From positions 1 through 34,885 of the forward strand of contig NZ_JRKS01000031.1 of assembly GCF_000763805.1 (NCBI RefSeq): 34,885 nucleotides of DNA, in the 5' to 3' direction. This DNA comes from Paracoccus sphaerophysae (GTDB lineage: Bacteria; Pseudomonadota; Alphaproteobacteria; Rhodobacterales; Rhodobacteraceae). The notes under the pieces were generated by a model. That model saw nothing but the letters and a program-made list of their open reading frames with translations. It made no database searches and was not told the origin of the DNA. Made by a program: the position numbers and the translations under genes. Each line of letters starts with the position of its first letter. Within the stretch, counting starts at the first letter, position 1. Positions 17,406 to 26,183 of this stretch are shown here, piece by piece.

Positions 17406-18604
17406 GCACCACCGACGGCGAGGTGACGAAACCGGGACTGGGCGCGCAGCTGGGCGGGCATCTGCGGGAAAACGGCATGGTGCTGGCGCTGCTGGTGATC
17501 GTGCTGTTCTTCACCATCCTGATCCGGGCCATGCAGGGCGTCGATTTCCTGTCGGCGCAGAACATCACCAACCTGTTCCTGCAGAACTCCTACGTCATCA
17601 TCATGGCGCTGGGGATGCTGCTGGTCATCGTCTCGGGCCATATCGACCTGTCGGTCGGCTCGGTCGCGGCCTTCACCGGGGCGGTGTCGGCCTTCCTGAC
17701 CGTCAAGCTGGGCTGGCCGGTCTTTGCGGTGATCCCGGCGACGCTGCTGATGGGGGGGCTGATCGGGGCCGCGCAAGGCTACTGGATCGCCTACTGGAAG
17801 ATCCCCTCGTTCATCGTGACTCTGGCCGGGATGCTGGTCTTTCGGGGGCTGACGCTGTGGTTGCTGCAGGGCCAGAACATCGGCCCGTTCCCGCGCGAAT
17901 TCCAGGCCATGTCCACCGGCTTCCTGCCGGATTTCATCAGCGAGGGGAAACCCAACATGACCGCGCTGGTCATGGTCGCCCTGGCGGCGCTGGCGATCGT
18001 CTGGTCCGGCCTGCGCGGCCGGCGCAGCGACGCGGCCTTCGGGGTCGAACCGGAACCGGCGGGCCTGTTCTGGGGCCGTCACGCCATCGTCGTCGGGGCT
18101 CTGATGTTCGTCGGCTGGAAGCTGGCCCAGTTCCGCGGCCTGCCCAACGTGCTGATCGTGATGTCGGTGCTGATCGTGATCTATGCGTTCTTCACCGAAC
18201 AGACCACCACCGGGCGGCGCATCTATGCGCTGGGCGGTAACGAAAAGGCCGCGAGGCTGTCGGGGATCAAGACCGACCGGCTGGTCTTCGGCACCTTCGT
18301 CAACATGGGCGTGCTGGCGGCGCTGGCCGGCATGATCGTGACCGCGCGCCTGAACTCGGCGACCCCCAAGGCCGGCACCGGGTTCGAGCTGGACGTGATC
18401 GCCGCCGTCTTCATCGGCGGGGCGTCGATGTCGGGCGGGTCGGGCAAGATCATCGGCGTGGTTGTCGGCGCGCTCATCATGGGGGTGATGAACAACGGCA
18501 TGTCGATCATGGGCATCGGCATCGACTATCAGCAGGTCATCAAGGGGCTGGTGCTGCTGGCCGCGGTGATCTTCGACGTCTACAACCGCAACAAGCAGGG
18601 CTGA
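17402..18604 (+). CDS. gguB: Multiple-sugar ABC transporter, permease
   Basis: A 400-residue inner-membrane permease of the RbsC/XylH type (also called MmsB). It has multiple hydrophobic segments and the family stretches GMLLVIVSGHIDLSVGSVAAF, IPSFIVTLAGMLVFRGLTL, ALGGNEKAARLSGIKTDRL and AAVFIGGASMSGGSGKI. The ATG at 17402 overlaps the gguA stop (ATGA). Only one permease gene is present, so it presumably acts as a homodimer with GguA, as in related sugar importers. The next gene, an arabinonate dehydratase, follows after 30 bases, linking uptake with oxidation. Confidence 0.95.
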   Translation: MSTTDGEVTKPGLGAQLGGHLRENGMVLALLVIVLFFTILIRAMQGVDFLSAQNITNLFLQNSYVIIMALGMLLVIVSGHIDLSVGSVAAFTGAVSAFLTVKLGWPVFAVIPATLLMGGLIGAAQGYWIAYWKIPSFIVTLAGMLVFRGLTLWLLQGQNIGPFPREFQAMSTGFLPDFISEGKPNMTALVMVALAALAIVWSGLRGRRSDAAFGVEPEPAGLFWGRHAIVVGALMFVGWKLAQFRGLPNVLIVMSVLIVIYAFFTEQTTTGRRIYALGGNEKAARLSGIKTDRLVFGTFVNMGVLAALAGMIVTARLNSATPKAGTGFELDVIAAVFIGGASMSGGSGKIIGVVVGALIMGVMNNGMSIMGIGIDYQQVIKGLVLLAAVIFDVYNRNKQG

Positions 18605-18634
18605 CGGCGCGCCGCCGGCCGCAGGGACCGTTCC

Positions 18635-20377
18635 ATGGCATTCACTCCTAAAACCTGGCCGCGCAAGCTGCGGTCGCAGGAATGGTTCGGCGGCACCTCG
18701 CGCGACCATATCTATCACCGCAGCTGGATGAAGAATCAGGGCTTTCCGGCGGATCTGTTCGACGGGCGGCCGGTGATCGGGATCATGAACACCTGGTCCG
18801 AGCTGACCCCCTGCAACGCGCATCTGAACGACCTCGCCCAGCGGGTGAAGCACGGCATCTACGAGGCCGGCGGCTTTCCCGTCGAGGTGCCGGTGTTCTC
18901 GACCGCCGAATCAAGCTTTCGCCCCACGGCGATGATGTTCCGCAACCTCGCCAGCATGGCGGTCGAGGAACAGATGCGCGGCCAGCCCATCGACGGCTGC
19001 GTGCTGATGGTCGGCTGCGACAAGACCACGCCGTCGCTGCTGATGGCGGCCGCCTCGACCGACCTGCCCTCGATCGTGGTGACCGGCGGGCCGATGCTGA
19101 ACGGCTGGTTCCGGGGCGAGCGGGTGGGGTCCGGCACGCATCTGTGGAAATTCTCGGAAGCCGTGAAGGCGGGCGAGATGACCCAGGCCGATTTCCTCGA
19201 CGCCGAGGCGGCGATGAGCCGCAGTCCGGGGTCGTGCAACACGATGGGCACGGCCAGCACCATGGCCAGCATGGCCGAGGCGCTGGGCATGGCGCTGTCG
19301 GGCAACGCCGCGATACCGGCGGTGGACAGCCGCCGCCGGATGATGGCGCAGCTGACGGGGCGGCGGATCGTGCAGATGGTCAGGGACGACCTGAAACCGT
19401 CGGACATCCTGACCCGCGAAGCGTTCGAGAACGCCATCCGCGTCAACGGCGCCATCGGCGGGTCGACCAACGCCGTCATCCACCTGATGGCCATCGCCGG
19501 GCGGGTCGGTGTCGATCTGACTCTGGACGACTGGGACCGGCTGGGCCGCGAGGTGCCGACCATCGTCAACCTGATGCCGTCGGGCAAATACCTGATGGAA
19601 GAATTCTTCTATGCCGGCGGCCTGCCCGTCGTCATCAAGCGCCTGGCCGAGGCCGGCCTGCTGCACCGGGACGCGCTGACCGTGTCGGGCGAGACCGCGT
19701 GGGAACAGGTCAGGGACGTGCAGAACTGGAACGAGGACGTGATCCTGCCCGCCGACCGGCCGCTGACCGATCACGGCGGCATCGCGGTGCTGCGCGGCAA
19801 CCTCGCGCCGAACGGGGCGGTGCTGAAACCTTCGGCCGCCAGCCCGCATCTGCTGGTCCATCGCGGCCGGGCGGTCGTGTTCGAGGATATCGACGACTAC
19901 AAGGCGCGGATCAACGACGAGGCGCTGGACATCGACGAGACCTGCGTAATGGTGATGAAGAACTGCGGCCCGCGCGGCTATCCGGGCATGGCCGAGGTCG
20001 GCAACATGGGCCTGCCGCCCAAGGTTCTGCGCAAGGGCATCACCGACATGGTGCGGATTTCCGACGCGCGGATGTCGGGCACCGCCTATGGCACGGTGGT
20101 GCTGCACACCGCGCCCGAGGCGGCGGTGGGCGGCCCCTTGGCGGTCGTGCGCACCGGCGACATGATCGAGCTGGACGTGCCGAACCGCCGCCTGCATCTG
20201 GACATTCCCGACGCCGAGCTGGCGGCGCGGCTGGCCGACTGGCAACCCAGCGCGCCCGCGCCGCGGGGGGGCTATGCGCAGATCTTCCATGACCATGTGC
20301 AGGGCGCCGATACCGGCGCGGATTTCGATTTCCTGATCGGATGCAGGGGGGCGGACGTTGGCAAGGACAGCCACTGA
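18635..20377 (+). CDS. L-arabinonate dehydratase (IlvD/EDD family)
   Basis: It dehydrates L-arabinonate to 2-keto-3-deoxy-L-arabinonate. The 580-residue protein matches, nearly throughout, the L-arabinonate dehydratase of Rhizobium as I remember it: WPRKLRSQEWFGGTSRDHIYHR at the start, SGKYLMEEFFYAGGLPVVIKRL in the middle and GCRGADVGKDSH at the end. The [2Fe-2S] ligands C60, C128 and C201 are present, as are K130 (carbamylated, binds Mg2+) and S481 (catalytic). The rhizobial enzyme also accepts D-fuconate and D-galactonate, which matters because no separate galactonate dehydratase is present. It follows gguB and overlaps the dehydrogenase gene by 20 bases. Confidence 0.93.
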   Translation: MAFTPKTWPRKLRSQEWFGGTSRDHIYHRSWMKNQGFPADLFDGRPVIGIMNTWSELTPCNAHLNDLAQRVKHGIYEAGGFPVEVPVFSTAESSFRPTAMMFRNLASMAVEEQMRGQPIDGCVLMVGCDKTTPSLLMAAASTDLPSIVVTGGPMLNGWFRGERVGSGTHLWKFSEAVKAGEMTQADFLDAEAAMSRSPGSCNTMGTASTMASMAEALGMALSGNAAIPAVDSRRRMMAQLTGRRIVQMVRDDLKPSDILTREAFENAIRVNGAIGGSTNAVIHLMAIAGRVGVDLTLDDWDRLGREVPTIVNLMPSGKYLMEEFFYAGGLPVVIKRLAEAGLLHRDALTVSGETAWEQVRDVQNWNEDVILPADRPLTDHGGIAVLRGNLAPNGAVLKPSAASPHLLVHRGRAVVFEDIDDYKARINDEALDIDETCVMVMKNCGPRGYPGMAEVGNMGLPPKVLRKGITDMVRISDARMSGTAYGTVVLHTAPEAAVGGPLAVVRTGDMIELDVPNRRLHLDIPDAELAARLADWQPSAPAPRGGYAQIFHDHVQGADTGADFDFLIGCRGADVGKDSH

Positions 20378-21332
20378 CAATCGGGACGGCGAGACCGGGG
20401 GCGAAACCAAGATCGCCATCGTCGGCATGGGCAAGATCGCCCGCGACCAGCACGTGCCGGAAATCGCCGCCTCGCCGGCCTTCTCGCTGGCCGCGACGGT
20501 CGATCCCGTGGCGCGGCTGGACGGGGTCGAGGCCTATGCCGACCTCGCCGCCATGCTCGAGGCGCGGCCGGACATCTCGGCCGTGGCGCTGTGCACGCCG
20601 CCGCAGGTTCGCTTTGGCCTCGCACGGGCGGCGCTGCTAGCGGGTCGCGACGTGCTGCTGGAAAAGCCGCCCGGCGTCACCGTGGCCGAGGTCCACACGC
20701 TGGAACGGATCGCCGCCGCCAAGGGGCGGGTGCTGTTCACCGCCTGGCATTCGCAGTTCGCCCCCGGCATCGACGCGGCGCGGGAATGGCTCGCCGGCCG
20801 CCGGGTGACCGGGGCCGAGATCGTCTGGCGCGAGGATGTGCGCTGGTCGCATCCAGGGCAGGACTGGATCTTCGAACCCGGGGGCACCGGCGTCTATGAT
20901 CCGGGGATCAACGCGCTGTCGATCCTGACCCGGATCATCCCCTCGGACCTGCGGGTGGTGTCGGCCGAACACGACCTGCCCGGCAACCGCGCCGCGCCGA
21001 TCGGCGCGCGGCTGGTGATGGCGACCGAGGACGGGGCGCCGGTCACGATGGACATGGAATTCCGCGAACAGGGCGAGGCGCTGTGGGACATGGTGATCCG
21101 CACCGACCGCGGCGACCTGACGCTGTCCAAGGGCGGCGCGGTGGTGTCGGCCGCGGGGCTGGACATCAGCAAGACCGGCGGCGCGCTGCCCGACGAATAC
21201 CGGCGCATCTATGAACGCTTCGCCGATCTTGTGGCGCTGCGCCGGTCGGACGTGGACGCGGCACCGCTGCAACTGACCGCCGACGCCTTCCTGGCGGCGC
21301 GCTGGGCGATGGCCGACCCGTTTGAATGGTGA
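20358..21332 (+). CDS. L-arabinose / D-galactose 1-dehydrogenase (Gfo/Idh/MocA family)
   Basis: It oxidises the sugar at C1 to the lactone with NAD(P)+. The 324-residue protein has a Rossmann motif GMGKIA (23-28), the EKP motif (102-104) and the catalytic pair D181 and N185 in VYDPGINALSIL; the equivalent pair is known in Azospirillum L-arabinose dehydrogenase, which also uses D-galactose. Stretches such as WHPGQ-like WSHPGQDWIFEPGG also match. The start is a TTG at 20358, preceded by AGGGGGG and overlapping the dehydratase gene by 20 bases; no nearer ATG keeps the nucleotide-binding strand. The stop overlaps dgoK by seven bases. Confidence 0.9.
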   Translation: MARTATDNRDGETGGETKIAIVGMGKIARDQHVPEIAASPAFSLAATVDPVARLDGVEAYADLAAMLEARPDISAVALCTPPQVRFGLARAALLAGRDVLLEKPPGVTVAEVHTLERIAAAKGRVLFTAWHSQFAPGIDAAREWLAGRRVTGAEIVWREDVRWSHPGQDWIFEPGGTGVYDPGINALSILTRIIPSDLRVVSAEHDLPGNRAAPIGARLVMATEDGAPVTMDMEFREQGEALWDMVIRTDRGDLTLSKGGAVVSAAGLDISKTGGALPDEYRRIYERFADLVALRRSDVDAAPLQLTADAFLAARWAMADPFEW

Positions 21333-22240
21333 CCCCGGACTCGCCACGCATTGACTGGGTCGCGGCCGACTGGGGGACCTCGAACCTGCGCGTCTGGGCG
21401 ATGGGCGCGGACGGCGCGGTGCTGGACAGCCGCGACAGCGACCGCGGCATGGGGCAACTGACGCCAGCCGAGTTCGAACCGGCACTGCTGGCGCTGGTCG
21501 GGGACTGGCTGGGCCAAAGCGCCACCCCGGTGATCGCCTGCGGCATGGTCGGCGCGCGGCAGGGCTGGGTCGAGGCCGCCTATCGCGCCGTCCCCTGCGC
21601 CCCGGTCGGGCTGCCGATGACCCCGGCCCCCGTCACCGACCCCCGGCTGTCGGTGCGCATCGTGCCCGGCCTGTCGCAGACCCGCCCCTCGGCCGACGTG
21701 ATGCGCGGCGAGGAAACCCAGATCGCCGGCGTGCTGACCGCCGCCCCCGGCTGGGACGGCGTCGTCTGCCTGCCCGGGACGCATTCCAAATGGGCCGAGG
21801 TCTCCGCCGGCGAGGTCGTCAGCTTCCGCAGCTTCATGACCGGAGAGCTGTTCGCCCTGCTCAGCACCCAGTCCGTCCTGCGCCACGGCATGGCCGAGGG
21901 CTTCGACGAAGCCGCCTTCGACTCCGGCCTCGCCGAGGGCCTGTCCCGGCCGGAATCGCTGACCGCGCGGCTGTTCACCCTGCGCGCCGAGGGCCTGCTG
22001 GCCGGCCTGTCCCCCGCCGCCGCGCGCGGGCGGCTGTCGGGGCTGCTGATCGGCGCCGAGCTCGCCGCCGCAAAACCCTGGTGGCTGGGCCGCGACGTGG
22101 TGGTGGTGGGCGAAGGCGGGCTGTCCTCCCGCTATGCCCGCGCGCTCGCCGCGCAGGGCGTTCCCGCGCGGCAGGTCGCCGCCGAGGACGCCACCCTTGC
22201 CGGCCTGAAACACGCCCGTTCCCTGATGGAGCTGTCATGA
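21326..22240 (+). CDS. dgoK: 2-dehydro-3-deoxygalactonokinase
   Basis: It phosphorylates 2-keto-3-deoxy-D-galactonate at C6 with ATP, in the De Ley-Doudoroff route. The 304-residue protein has the ASKHA-type phosphate motif VAADWGTSNLRVW near the N-terminus, CGMVGARQGWVEAAY, LPGTHSKWAEV and the C-terminal VVVGEGGLSSRYARAL, all typical of DgoK. Its ATG lies inside the end of the dehydrogenase gene, and its stop overlaps the aldolase start (ATGA). This tight coupling supports a shared galactose pathway with the neighbouring aldolase. Confidence 0.95.
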   Translation: MVTPDSPRIDWVAADWGTSNLRVWAMGADGAVLDSRDSDRGMGQLTPAEFEPALLALVGDWLGQSATPVIACGMVGARQGWVEAAYRAVPCAPVGLPMTPAPVTDPRLSVRIVPGLSQTRPSADVMRGEETQIAGVLTAAPGWDGVVCLPGTHSKWAEVSAGEVVSFRSFMTGELFALLSTQSVLRHGMAEGFDEAAFDSGLAEGLSRPESLTARLFTLRAEGLLAGLSPAAARGRLSGLLIGAELAAAKPWWLGRDVVVVGEGGLSSRYARALAAQGVPARQVAAEDATLAGLKHARSLMELS

Positions 22241-22839
22241 CCCGCCCCCTCATCGCCATCCTGCGCGGCATCACCCCGCCCGAGGCCGAGGCCCATGCCG
22301 AGGCGCTGATCGCCGCCGGCATCACCACGCTCGAGGTGCCGCTGAACTCGCCCGATCCGTGGGACAGCATCGCGCGGCTGCTGAAACGCTTTGGCGGCGA
22401 CGCGCGGATCGGCGCGGGGACGGTGCTGACGCCGGGGCAGGTCGATCTGCTGGCCGGGATGGGCGCGCATCTGGTCGTGTCGCCGAACGCCGATCCTGCG
22501 GTGATCCGCGCCACCCGCGCCGCCGGGATGGACAGCTGGCCGGGGGTGATGACCCCGACGGAATGCTTCGCCGCGCTGGCGGCCGGGGCGACCGGGCTCA
22601 AGCTGTTCCCGGCGGGGCTGCTGGGTCCAGCGGGGCTGGCCGCGATCCGCGCGGTGCTGCCGCCCGAGGTGCCGGTCTATGCGGTCGGCGGGGCGGGGGC
22701 CGCGAACTTTGCCGAGTGGCGGCGCGCCGGGGCGGACGGCTTCGGCATCGGCACGGCGCTGTATCGCCCGGGGCAGAGCGTCGCCGACACCCGCGCCGCC
22801 GCCGCGGCCATCGTCTCGGCCTGGGACGAGGCGGCGTGA
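22237..22839 (+). CDS. dgoA: 2-dehydro-3-deoxy-6-phosphogalactonate aldolase
   Basis: It cleaves 2-keto-3-deoxy-6-phosphogalactonate to pyruvate and D-glyceraldehyde 3-phosphate. The 200-residue class I aldolase is full length, with the general acid-base E33 (TTLEVPLNSPD), the GAGTVLTPGQVD motif and the Schiff-base lysine K122 (GLKLFPA). Residue spacing fits DgoA of E. coli. Its start overlaps dgoK by four bases, and its stop overlaps the lactonase start (TGATG). A KDPG aldolase is the alternative, but the dgoK neighbour favours the galactonate substrate. Confidence 0.94.
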   Translation: MTRPLIAILRGITPPEAEAHAEALIAAGITTLEVPLNSPDPWDSIARLLKRFGGDARIGAGTVLTPGQVDLLAGMGAHLVVSPNADPAVIRATRAAGMDSWPGVMTPTECFAALAAGATGLKLFPAGLLGPAGLAAIRAVLPPEVPVYAVGGAGAANFAEWRRAGADGFGIGTALYRPGQSVADTRAAAAAIVSAWDEAA

Positions 22840-23696
22840 TGCAGGTCTTTGACGACACCCGTTGCGAACTGGGCGAGGGCGCGTTCTGGCACCCCGAACG
22901 GCAGTCCTTCCTGTGGTTCGACATTCTCGGCCGCCGGCTCTACGAGCGCGGCCCGGACGGTCGCACGGAATGGGAGATGCCCGAGCTGACCTCGGCGATG
23001 GGCTGGATCGGCGGCGGGCTGGTGCTGCTGTCGGGCGAATCCGGGCTGGCGCTGTTCGATCTGGACCGCGGCACCCGCGAGCCCCTGGCCGCCATCGCCG
23101 CCGAGGACGCGGCGCTGCGGTCGAATGACGGGCGCGCCGATCCCTGGGGCGGGTTCTGGCACTCCACCATGGGCAAGCGCGCCGAGCCCGGGGCCGGCGG
23201 CATCTGGCGCTGGCACAAGGGCGAGTTGCGCCACCTGTTCCGCAACCTCACCATCCCGAACGCGATCTGCTTCGACCAGCCGCGCGGGCTGGCCTATTTC
23301 GCCGACACCGCCAGCGGCACGGTCTGGGCGCAGCCGCTGGACGCGGCGGGCAGGCCGGCGGGGCCGCACCGGGTGTTCCTGGACCTGCGGCCCGAGGGGC
23401 TGAACCCCGACGGCGCCGTGACCGACAATCAGGGCAATCTGTGGATCGCGCTGTGGGGCGCCGGGCGGGTCGATTGCGTCTCGCCCGAGGGCCGCCGCAT
23501 CGGATCGGTCCCCGCCCCCGCCCGGCAGGTCACCTGCCCGGCCTTCGGCGGCCCGGAGCTTAGCGCGCTGATGGTAACCTCGGCGTGGGAGCATATGGAC
23601 CCCGCCGCCCGCGCCGCCGATCCCAAGGCCGGTTGCTGCTTCGTCACCCAAAGCACCGCCCGCGGCCTGCCGGCGCCGCGTGTGATGCTGCGCTAG
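22839..23696 (+). CDS. SMP-30 family sugar lactonase (cytoplasmic)
   Basis: It hydrolyses the arabino- or galactono-gamma-lactone made by the neighbouring dehydrogenase. The 285-residue six-bladed propeller has the metal site E13 (LGEGAFWHP), N141 (IPNAICFD) and D191 (NPDGAVTD), plus the substrate loop RSNDGRADPWGGFWHSTMG. There is no signal peptide, so it is cytoplasmic, like Azospirillum L-arabinolactonase. It is the last gene of the long chvE operon. Its TAG stop shares the palindrome CTAG with the stop codon of the convergent epimerase gene. Confidence 0.92.
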   Translation: MQVFDDTRCELGEGAFWHPERQSFLWFDILGRRLYERGPDGRTEWEMPELTSAMGWIGGGLVLLSGESGLALFDLDRGTREPLAAIAAEDAALRSNDGRADPWGGFWHSTMGKRAEPGAGGIWRWHKGELRHLFRNLTIPNAICFDQPRGLAYFADTASGTVWAQPLDAAGRPAGPHRVFLDLRPEGLNPDGAVTDNQGNLWIALWGAGRVDCVSPEGRRIGSVPAPARQVTCPAFGGPELSALMVTSAWEHMDPAARAADPKAGCCFVTQSTARGLPAPRVMLR

Positions 23697-24703
23697 CGCG
23701 GGGTCGGAAAGACCAGCGCCATGCGGTGCAGGTAACGCTCGCCCGGACGCAGGATCGCGGGCGGGAAATCGGGCCGGTTCGGCGCGTCGGGCCAGGCGCC
23801 GGGCTCCAGGCAGATCGCGTCGCCCATCCGATAGGCGACGCCATCCTTGCCGCGATGGGTGCCGTCCAGCCAGTTGCCGCTATAGACCTGCAGCCCCGGC
23901 TGGTCGGTCCAGACCGCCATGACCCGCCCGGTTTCGGGATGTTCCAGCCGCGCGGCCTGCCGGAAGCCCGCGCCGTACAGGCAGAAACAGTGGTCGATCC
24001 CCCGCACCGCCAGCAGTTGCGGGTGCCCCACGCGCAGCCGGTCACCGATCCGGGCAGGGTGGCGGAAATCGAAGGGCGTGCCCTCGACCGCCACCGGCGC
24101 CTCGGCCAGCGGGATCGCGGCGGCATCGACAGGGACGAGGCGCGCGGCGGCAACGCTCAGCCGGTGATCGCCGACCCCGCGCAGCCGTGCCGCGTCGCGC
24201 GCGCCGCCCAGATTGACATAGGCGTGGTTGGTCAGGCTGACCGGGGTGGCGCGGTCGGTGGTGGCGGTCATGGTGATGTCCAGCCGCGCGCCCGCGTCAT
24301 CCTCGCTCAGCGCATAGGCGACCTGGGCGGTCAGCCGCCCCGGAAAGCCCTGGTCGCCGTCCGGGCTGACCAGCCTCAGCGTGACGCTGGCCTCGTCCGG
24401 CACAACCACCTGCCAGTCGCGGGCGTCGAAGCCCTCTGGCCCGCCATGCAGGCAGTTCGGGCCGTCATTCGCCGCGAGCCGATGCGCCTGCCCGTCCAGC
24501 GTGAAGGCAGCCCCCGCGATGCGGTTGGCATAGCGGCCGACCGTGCTGCCATAGAACATCCGCGGGCCCTGGCCGGGCACCTCGTGCCCCAGCAGGATGT
24601 CGTCCAGCCGCCCCTCGCGGTCGGGCACCCACAGATCGACGAGGGTCGCGCCGCGCGGATCGACCGTGGCCCGGATGCCCGAGGGAAGCGCCAGCGAAAT
24701 CAA
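23693..24703 (-). CDS. Aldose 1-epimerase (mutarotase)
   Basis: It interconverts alpha and beta anomers of sugars such as galactose or arabinose before oxidation. The start is TTG at 24703, which overlaps the upstream SDR stop codon (TTGA) and gives 336 residues, the normal length; the next in-frame ATG would remove about 48 residues of the first sheet. Catalytic H160 (SLTNHAYVNLGG) and E300 (ICLEPGAWPDAPN) and substrate-binding H86 (NCLHGGPEGFD) are visible. No signal peptide is evident. It is the last gene of the minus-strand cluster. Confidence 0.9.
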   Translation of the reverse strand: MISLALPSGIRATVDPRGATLVDLWVPDREGRLDDILLGHEVPGQGPRMFYGSTVGRYANRIAGAAFTLDGQAHRLAANDGPNCLHGGPEGFDARDWQVVVPDEASVTLRLVSPDGDQGFPGRLTAQVAYALSEDDAGARLDITMTATTDRATPVSLTNHAYVNLGGARDAARLRGVGDHRLSVAAARLVPVDAAAIPLAEAPVAVEGTPFDFRHPARIGDRLRVGHPQLLAVRGIDHCFCLYGAGFRQAARLEHPETGRVMAVWTDQPGLQVYSGNWLDGTHRGKDGVAYRMGDAICLEPGAWPDAPNRPDFPPAILRPGERYLHRMALVFPTPR

Positions 24704-25425
24704 TAGGTCGCCCGCCCGCCCGACAGGTCGAACACCGCGCCGGTCGAAAACGCGCAGTCCTCGGAGGCGAGCCACGCCACCAGCGATGCCGCCTCGCGCG
24801 GTTCCAGGAACCGCTTCATCGGGATCTTGGCCAGCATATAGCCGATATGCTCCTCGCTCATCTGATCGAAGATCGGGGTGCGGGCGGCGGCGGGGGTGAC
24901 GCAGTTGACCAGCACCCCGGTCTCGGCCAGCTCCTTGCCCAGCGACTTGGTCAGCGCGATCACCCCGGCCTTGGAGGCCGAGTAATGCGCCGCGTTCGGG
25001 TTCCCCTCTTTCCCGGCGACCGAGGCGATGTTGACGATCCGCCCATAGCCGCGGGCGATCATCCCCGGCACCAGCGCCCGGCACGCCACGAAGGGCGCGG
25101 TCAGGTTGACCTCCATCACCTGCCGCCAGATGGCGGGGTCAAGCTCCCACGTCACCGCGTTGCCGCCGGTGATGCCGGCGTTGTTCACGAGGATATCGAC
25201 GGCGCCGGCCGCCTGCGCCGCCTCGGCCACGGCGGCATCGTCGGTCAGGTCGAGGATGCGGGCGGTCACGCCGATCTGCTCGGCGGCCTCGCGGGCGCTG
25301 TCCTGAACGTCCCAGATCTCCACCGCAGCGCCGCTGGCGGCCATGCGTTCGGCGATGGCGCGGCCCAGCCCCTGCGCGCCGCCGGTGACGACGGCGCGGC
25401 GGCCGTCAAGGTCGATGCGGTTCAT
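24700..25425 (-). CDS. SDR oxidoreductase, sugar-acid type
   Basis: A 241-residue classical SDR with Rossmann motif TGGAQGLG (14-21), NNAG (81-84), catalytic S135, Y148 and K152, and an acidic D39 after the second strand, which favours NAD+. The C-terminus GAVFDLSGGRATY resembles SDRs that oxidise sugars or 2-keto-3-deoxy sugar acids (for example, in the L-rhamnose or L-fucose oxidative routes). The substrate cannot be fixed from sequence; the location between a GntR regulator and an epimerase supports sugar metabolism. Its start overlaps the regulator gene by 20 bases. Confidence 0.85.
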   Translation of the reverse strand: MNRIDLDGRRAVVTGGAQGLGRAIAERMAASGAAVEIWDVQDSAREAAEQIGVTARILDLTDDAAVAEAAQAAGAVDILVNNAGITGGNAVTWELDPAIWRQVMEVNLTAPFVACRALVPGMIARGYGRIVNIASVAGKEGNPNAAHYSASKAGVIALTKSLGKELAETGVLVNCVTPAAARTPIFDQMSEEHIGYMLAKIPMKRFLEPREAASLVAWLASEDCAFSTGAVFDLSGGRATY

Positions 25426-26158
25426 GTGAGTTTTCCTCGATCGGTTCGGGGGTGGCGGGGGTCAGCACGCGCTGCAGCAGCGCCAGCTGGTCGCGGTCGG
25501 CGCGGGCGCGGTGGGCCAGATGCGCGGCATGGGCGGCCTGCGGGTCTCCGTCCAGCACGGCGGCAAGGATCGCGCGATGTTCGCGGTCCGAGGCCGAGGG
25601 CAGCGGCCGGTGCGGCAGGATCAGCCGGCGGCCGCGATATTGCTGGCCCCAGTATTCCCCGATCGAGCGCTGCAGCCGCGCATTCCCGCACAGCCCCACC
25701 AGCATGGCGTGGAAATCGTCGTCCAGATCGGACCAGCGGGCGATGTCGCCCTCGGCGGTTGCACGCTCCATCCGCTGGGTCAGCGTGGCCAGCGCGTCCC
25801 GCTGGGCCGCGGTCAGCCGGCGCGCGGCGGTCAGGGCGACCGCCCGGATTTCCAGCGCCGAGAACACGTCGAGGATGTCGCGGAAATCGGCCAGGGTCAG
25901 GTCCACGACGGTGATGCCGTGGCGGGGACGGATGCGGACCAGGCCTTCCTCGGCCAGCCGGATCACCGCCTCGCGCACCGGGGTGCGGGACAGGCCCAGA
26001 AGCGCCGCGATCTCGGTTTCCAGCAGCGTCGTGCCGGGGGCGAGCCGGCCGGTGAGGATGCGATAGCGCAGGTCGGCATAGGCGCGGTCGCGTGCGTTCA
26101 GCCCGCTGCTGCCCGGCGGCACCGGGCGCGGCCGGGCGGCGCGGCTGATCCCGGTCAT
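25406..26158 (-). CDS. GntR family transcriptional regulator, FCD domain
   Basis: A 250-residue FadR-subfamily repressor: an N-terminal winged helix (residues about 24-88, including LLETEIAALLGLSRTPVREAVIRLAEEGLV) and an FCD effector domain from about 92 to 225 with probable metal ligands (DDDFHAML and SDREHRAIL histidines). Such proteins bind sugar acids and recognise palindromes with a GTATAC core. It is a good candidate for the sites at 27175, 29284 and 31609. The ATG at 26158 has GGAG upstream; the longer start at 26242 would overlap the DenD-like gene. It is co-transcribed with the DenD-like gene (upstream) and the SDR (downstream). Confidence 0.88.
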   Translation of the reverse strand: MTGISRAARPRPVPPGSSGLNARDRAYADLRYRILTGRLAPGTTLLETEIAALLGLSRTPVREAVIRLAEEGLVRIRPRHGITVVDLTLADFRDILDVFSALEIRAVALTAARRLTAAQRDALATLTQRMERATAEGDIARWSDLDDDFHAMLVGLCGNARLQRSIGEYWGQQYRGRRLILPHRPLPSASDREHRAILAAVLDGDPQAAHAAHLAHRARADRDQLALLQRVLTPATPEPIEENSHEPHRP

Positions 26159-26183
26159 CGCTCCGCCCCGCGCATCCCGGCGG

